6,327 bases of DNA from Candidatus Saccharicenans sp. (GTDB lineage: Bacteria > Acidobacteriota > Aminicenantia > Aminicenantales > Saccharicenantaceae). Location of the stretch: contig JANLGB010000039.1 of NCBI GenBank assembly GCA_024653405.1, forward strand, positions 1-6,327, written 5' to 3'. The notes under the pieces are model-generated. The model did no database searches. It worked only from the letters and a program-made list of their open reading frames with translations, and was not told the DNA's origin. Positions 5,581 to 6,327 of this stretch are shown here, piece after piece (positions within the stretch are counted from its first letter, which is position 1; each line of letters starts with the position of its first letter). A program made the translations under genes and the position numbers.

Positions 5581-6291
5581 TTAAAATAAAGCCGAATTGA
5601 TGGCATACAGCGCCAGCTGCAGCCGGCTGTGAGTGTCCAGTTTGGAGTAAATGCTCTTGATGTGGGAACGAACGGTGTTCTTGCTGATGAACAGGATCTT
5701 GGCAATTTCCTCGTTGCTCTTGCCCTGGCCGATCAAGCGCAGTACCTGGAACTCGGTCGGGGTCAGCTGGTCCAGGGTCTTTTCTTTCATGTCCCTTCCC
5801 ACCACCGAGATAATCCGGTCCATGATCGACGACATCTTATCCCGCGGCAGCCAGATTTCTCCCTTGTTGACCACCCCGATGGCTTCGGTCAGCTGGTGAG
5901 CTGGGTCGTTGAGGTCAAAATAGCCCCTGGCCCCGGCATTGATCAGGTTGATGATTTCTTCATGAGACGGGATGTTGCCCAGCAGCAGCAGCTGAGTCCT
6001 GATCTGGGGCTTGATCAGTTCCTTGATGGCCTTGCAGATTTCCTTGAGGTGGGGTAGCGGCTCCAGGTGAGCAAACAGAATGACCTGAGGCTGGAGCTGC
6101 TTGATGGCTTCCATGAAGTTTTCGATGGTGCCCTTTTCCACAGTCAGGAGGTCAATCCTTTTATCGGCTTCCAGGGCTTTTAAGATGCCGGTCAGAAGCA
6201 GGTCCGAAGGACAGTAAATCAGGAGGCTGATTTTCTCCAGCCCCGGCGATGGTGTCTTGGTTTCGGCCTTGGTTGCTTTCTTCTTTGGCAT
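5581..6291 (-). CDS. NarL/LuxR-type transcriptional regulator with degenerate receiver domain
   Basis: The 236-aa protein has a basic N-terminal tail (1-17), a receiver-like domain (about 20-140) and a LuxR-type helix-turn-helix (about 174-232: LTPTEFQVLRLIGQGKSNEE, then KNTVRSHIKSIYSKL). The HTH is canonical, so it should bind DNA as a dimer. The receiver keeps the fold pattern (ARGYFDLNDPAHQLTEAIGVV) but lacks the phosphorylation residues by alignment to NarL/FixJ proteins: the acidic pair is Cys27-Pro28, the phospho-acceptor Asp is Ala74, the Thr/Ser is Gly105 and the conserved Lys is Leu127. It is thus an Asp-less pseudo-receiver that probably responds to something other than phosphotransfer. 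It has AAGGGG 9 nt before the ATG and is the first gene seen of the regulator-PilZ-coaE operon. No sensor kinase is in view. Its target genes are unknown. Confidence 0.92.
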   Translation of the reverse strand: MPKKKATKAETKTPSPGLEKISLLIYCPSDLLLTGILKALEADKRIDLLTVEKGTIENFMEAIKQLQPQVILFAHLEPLPHLKEICKAIKELIKPQIRTQLLLLGNIPSHEEIINLINAGARGYFDLNDPAHQLTEAIGVVNKGEIWLPRDKMSSIMDRIISVVGRDMKEKTLDQLTPTEFQVLRLIGQGKSNEEIAKILFISKNTVRSHIKSIYSKLDTHSRLQLALYAINSALF

Positions 6292-6327
6292 ACCCTTTTA
6301 CCCCTTGCCAAAAATTTTCATTCTTTA

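Overview
This is an ordinary-looking stretch of bacterial chromosome with eight protein genes packed tightly together. Seven lie on the minus strand and one, an HU/IHF-type gene, lies on the plus strand in the middle. Base composition looks moderately GC-rich in the genes, with one clearly AT-rich intergenic region around 4011-4100. A SPOR-domain protein, a PilZ protein, an IHF-beta-like protein and a NarL/LuxR-type regulator suggest a Gram-negative (diderm) bacterium. The style of the proteins would fit an Acidobacteriota/Aminicenantota-like lineage, but that is a low-confidence guess. I see no mobile element, CRISPR array, tRNA or rRNA.

Layout, left to right. Positions 1-1139 (minus) hold prfB, release factor 2, cut by the left window edge just past its usual C-terminus. 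It carries the classical programmed +1 frameshift at codons 31/32 and has its own near-consensus promoter. Positions 1261-4010 (minus) hold a three-gene operon: nfeD (membrane serine protease with a C-terminal NfeD OB-fold domain), a slipin/stomatin SPFH protein, and a single-pass SPOR-domain protein. A hairpin terminator follows. The nfeD promoter is nearly perfect, but its -10 box ends only 9 bp before the ATG, so the message should be nearly leaderless.

The AT-rich region 4011-4128 is a divergent control region. It carries the nfeD promoter on one strand, a candidate promoter for the HU/IHF gene (4129-4416, plus) on the other, and an almost perfect 14-bp direct repeat. The HU/IHF gene ends in a terminator and converges on a second minus-strand operon (6291 to 4511). 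That operon encodes a LuxR-type regulator whose receiver domain has lost its phosphorylation residues, a PilZ protein, and dephospho-CoA kinase (coaE).

Functionally, the nfeD-slipin pair is a known membrane protease/scaffold partnership, and the SPOR protein here suggests a link to peptidoglycan or the division site. The regulator-PilZ pair suggests signalling that does not need receiver phosphorylation and may sense cyclic di-GMP. PrfB and CoaE are housekeeping functions. The points most worth follow-up are the predicted leaderless nfeD transcript, the SPOR addition to the nfeD-slipin operon, the Asp-less receiver next to PilZ, the related Lys-rich tails on those two neighbours, and the loss of the DNA-intercalating proline in the HU/IHF protein.
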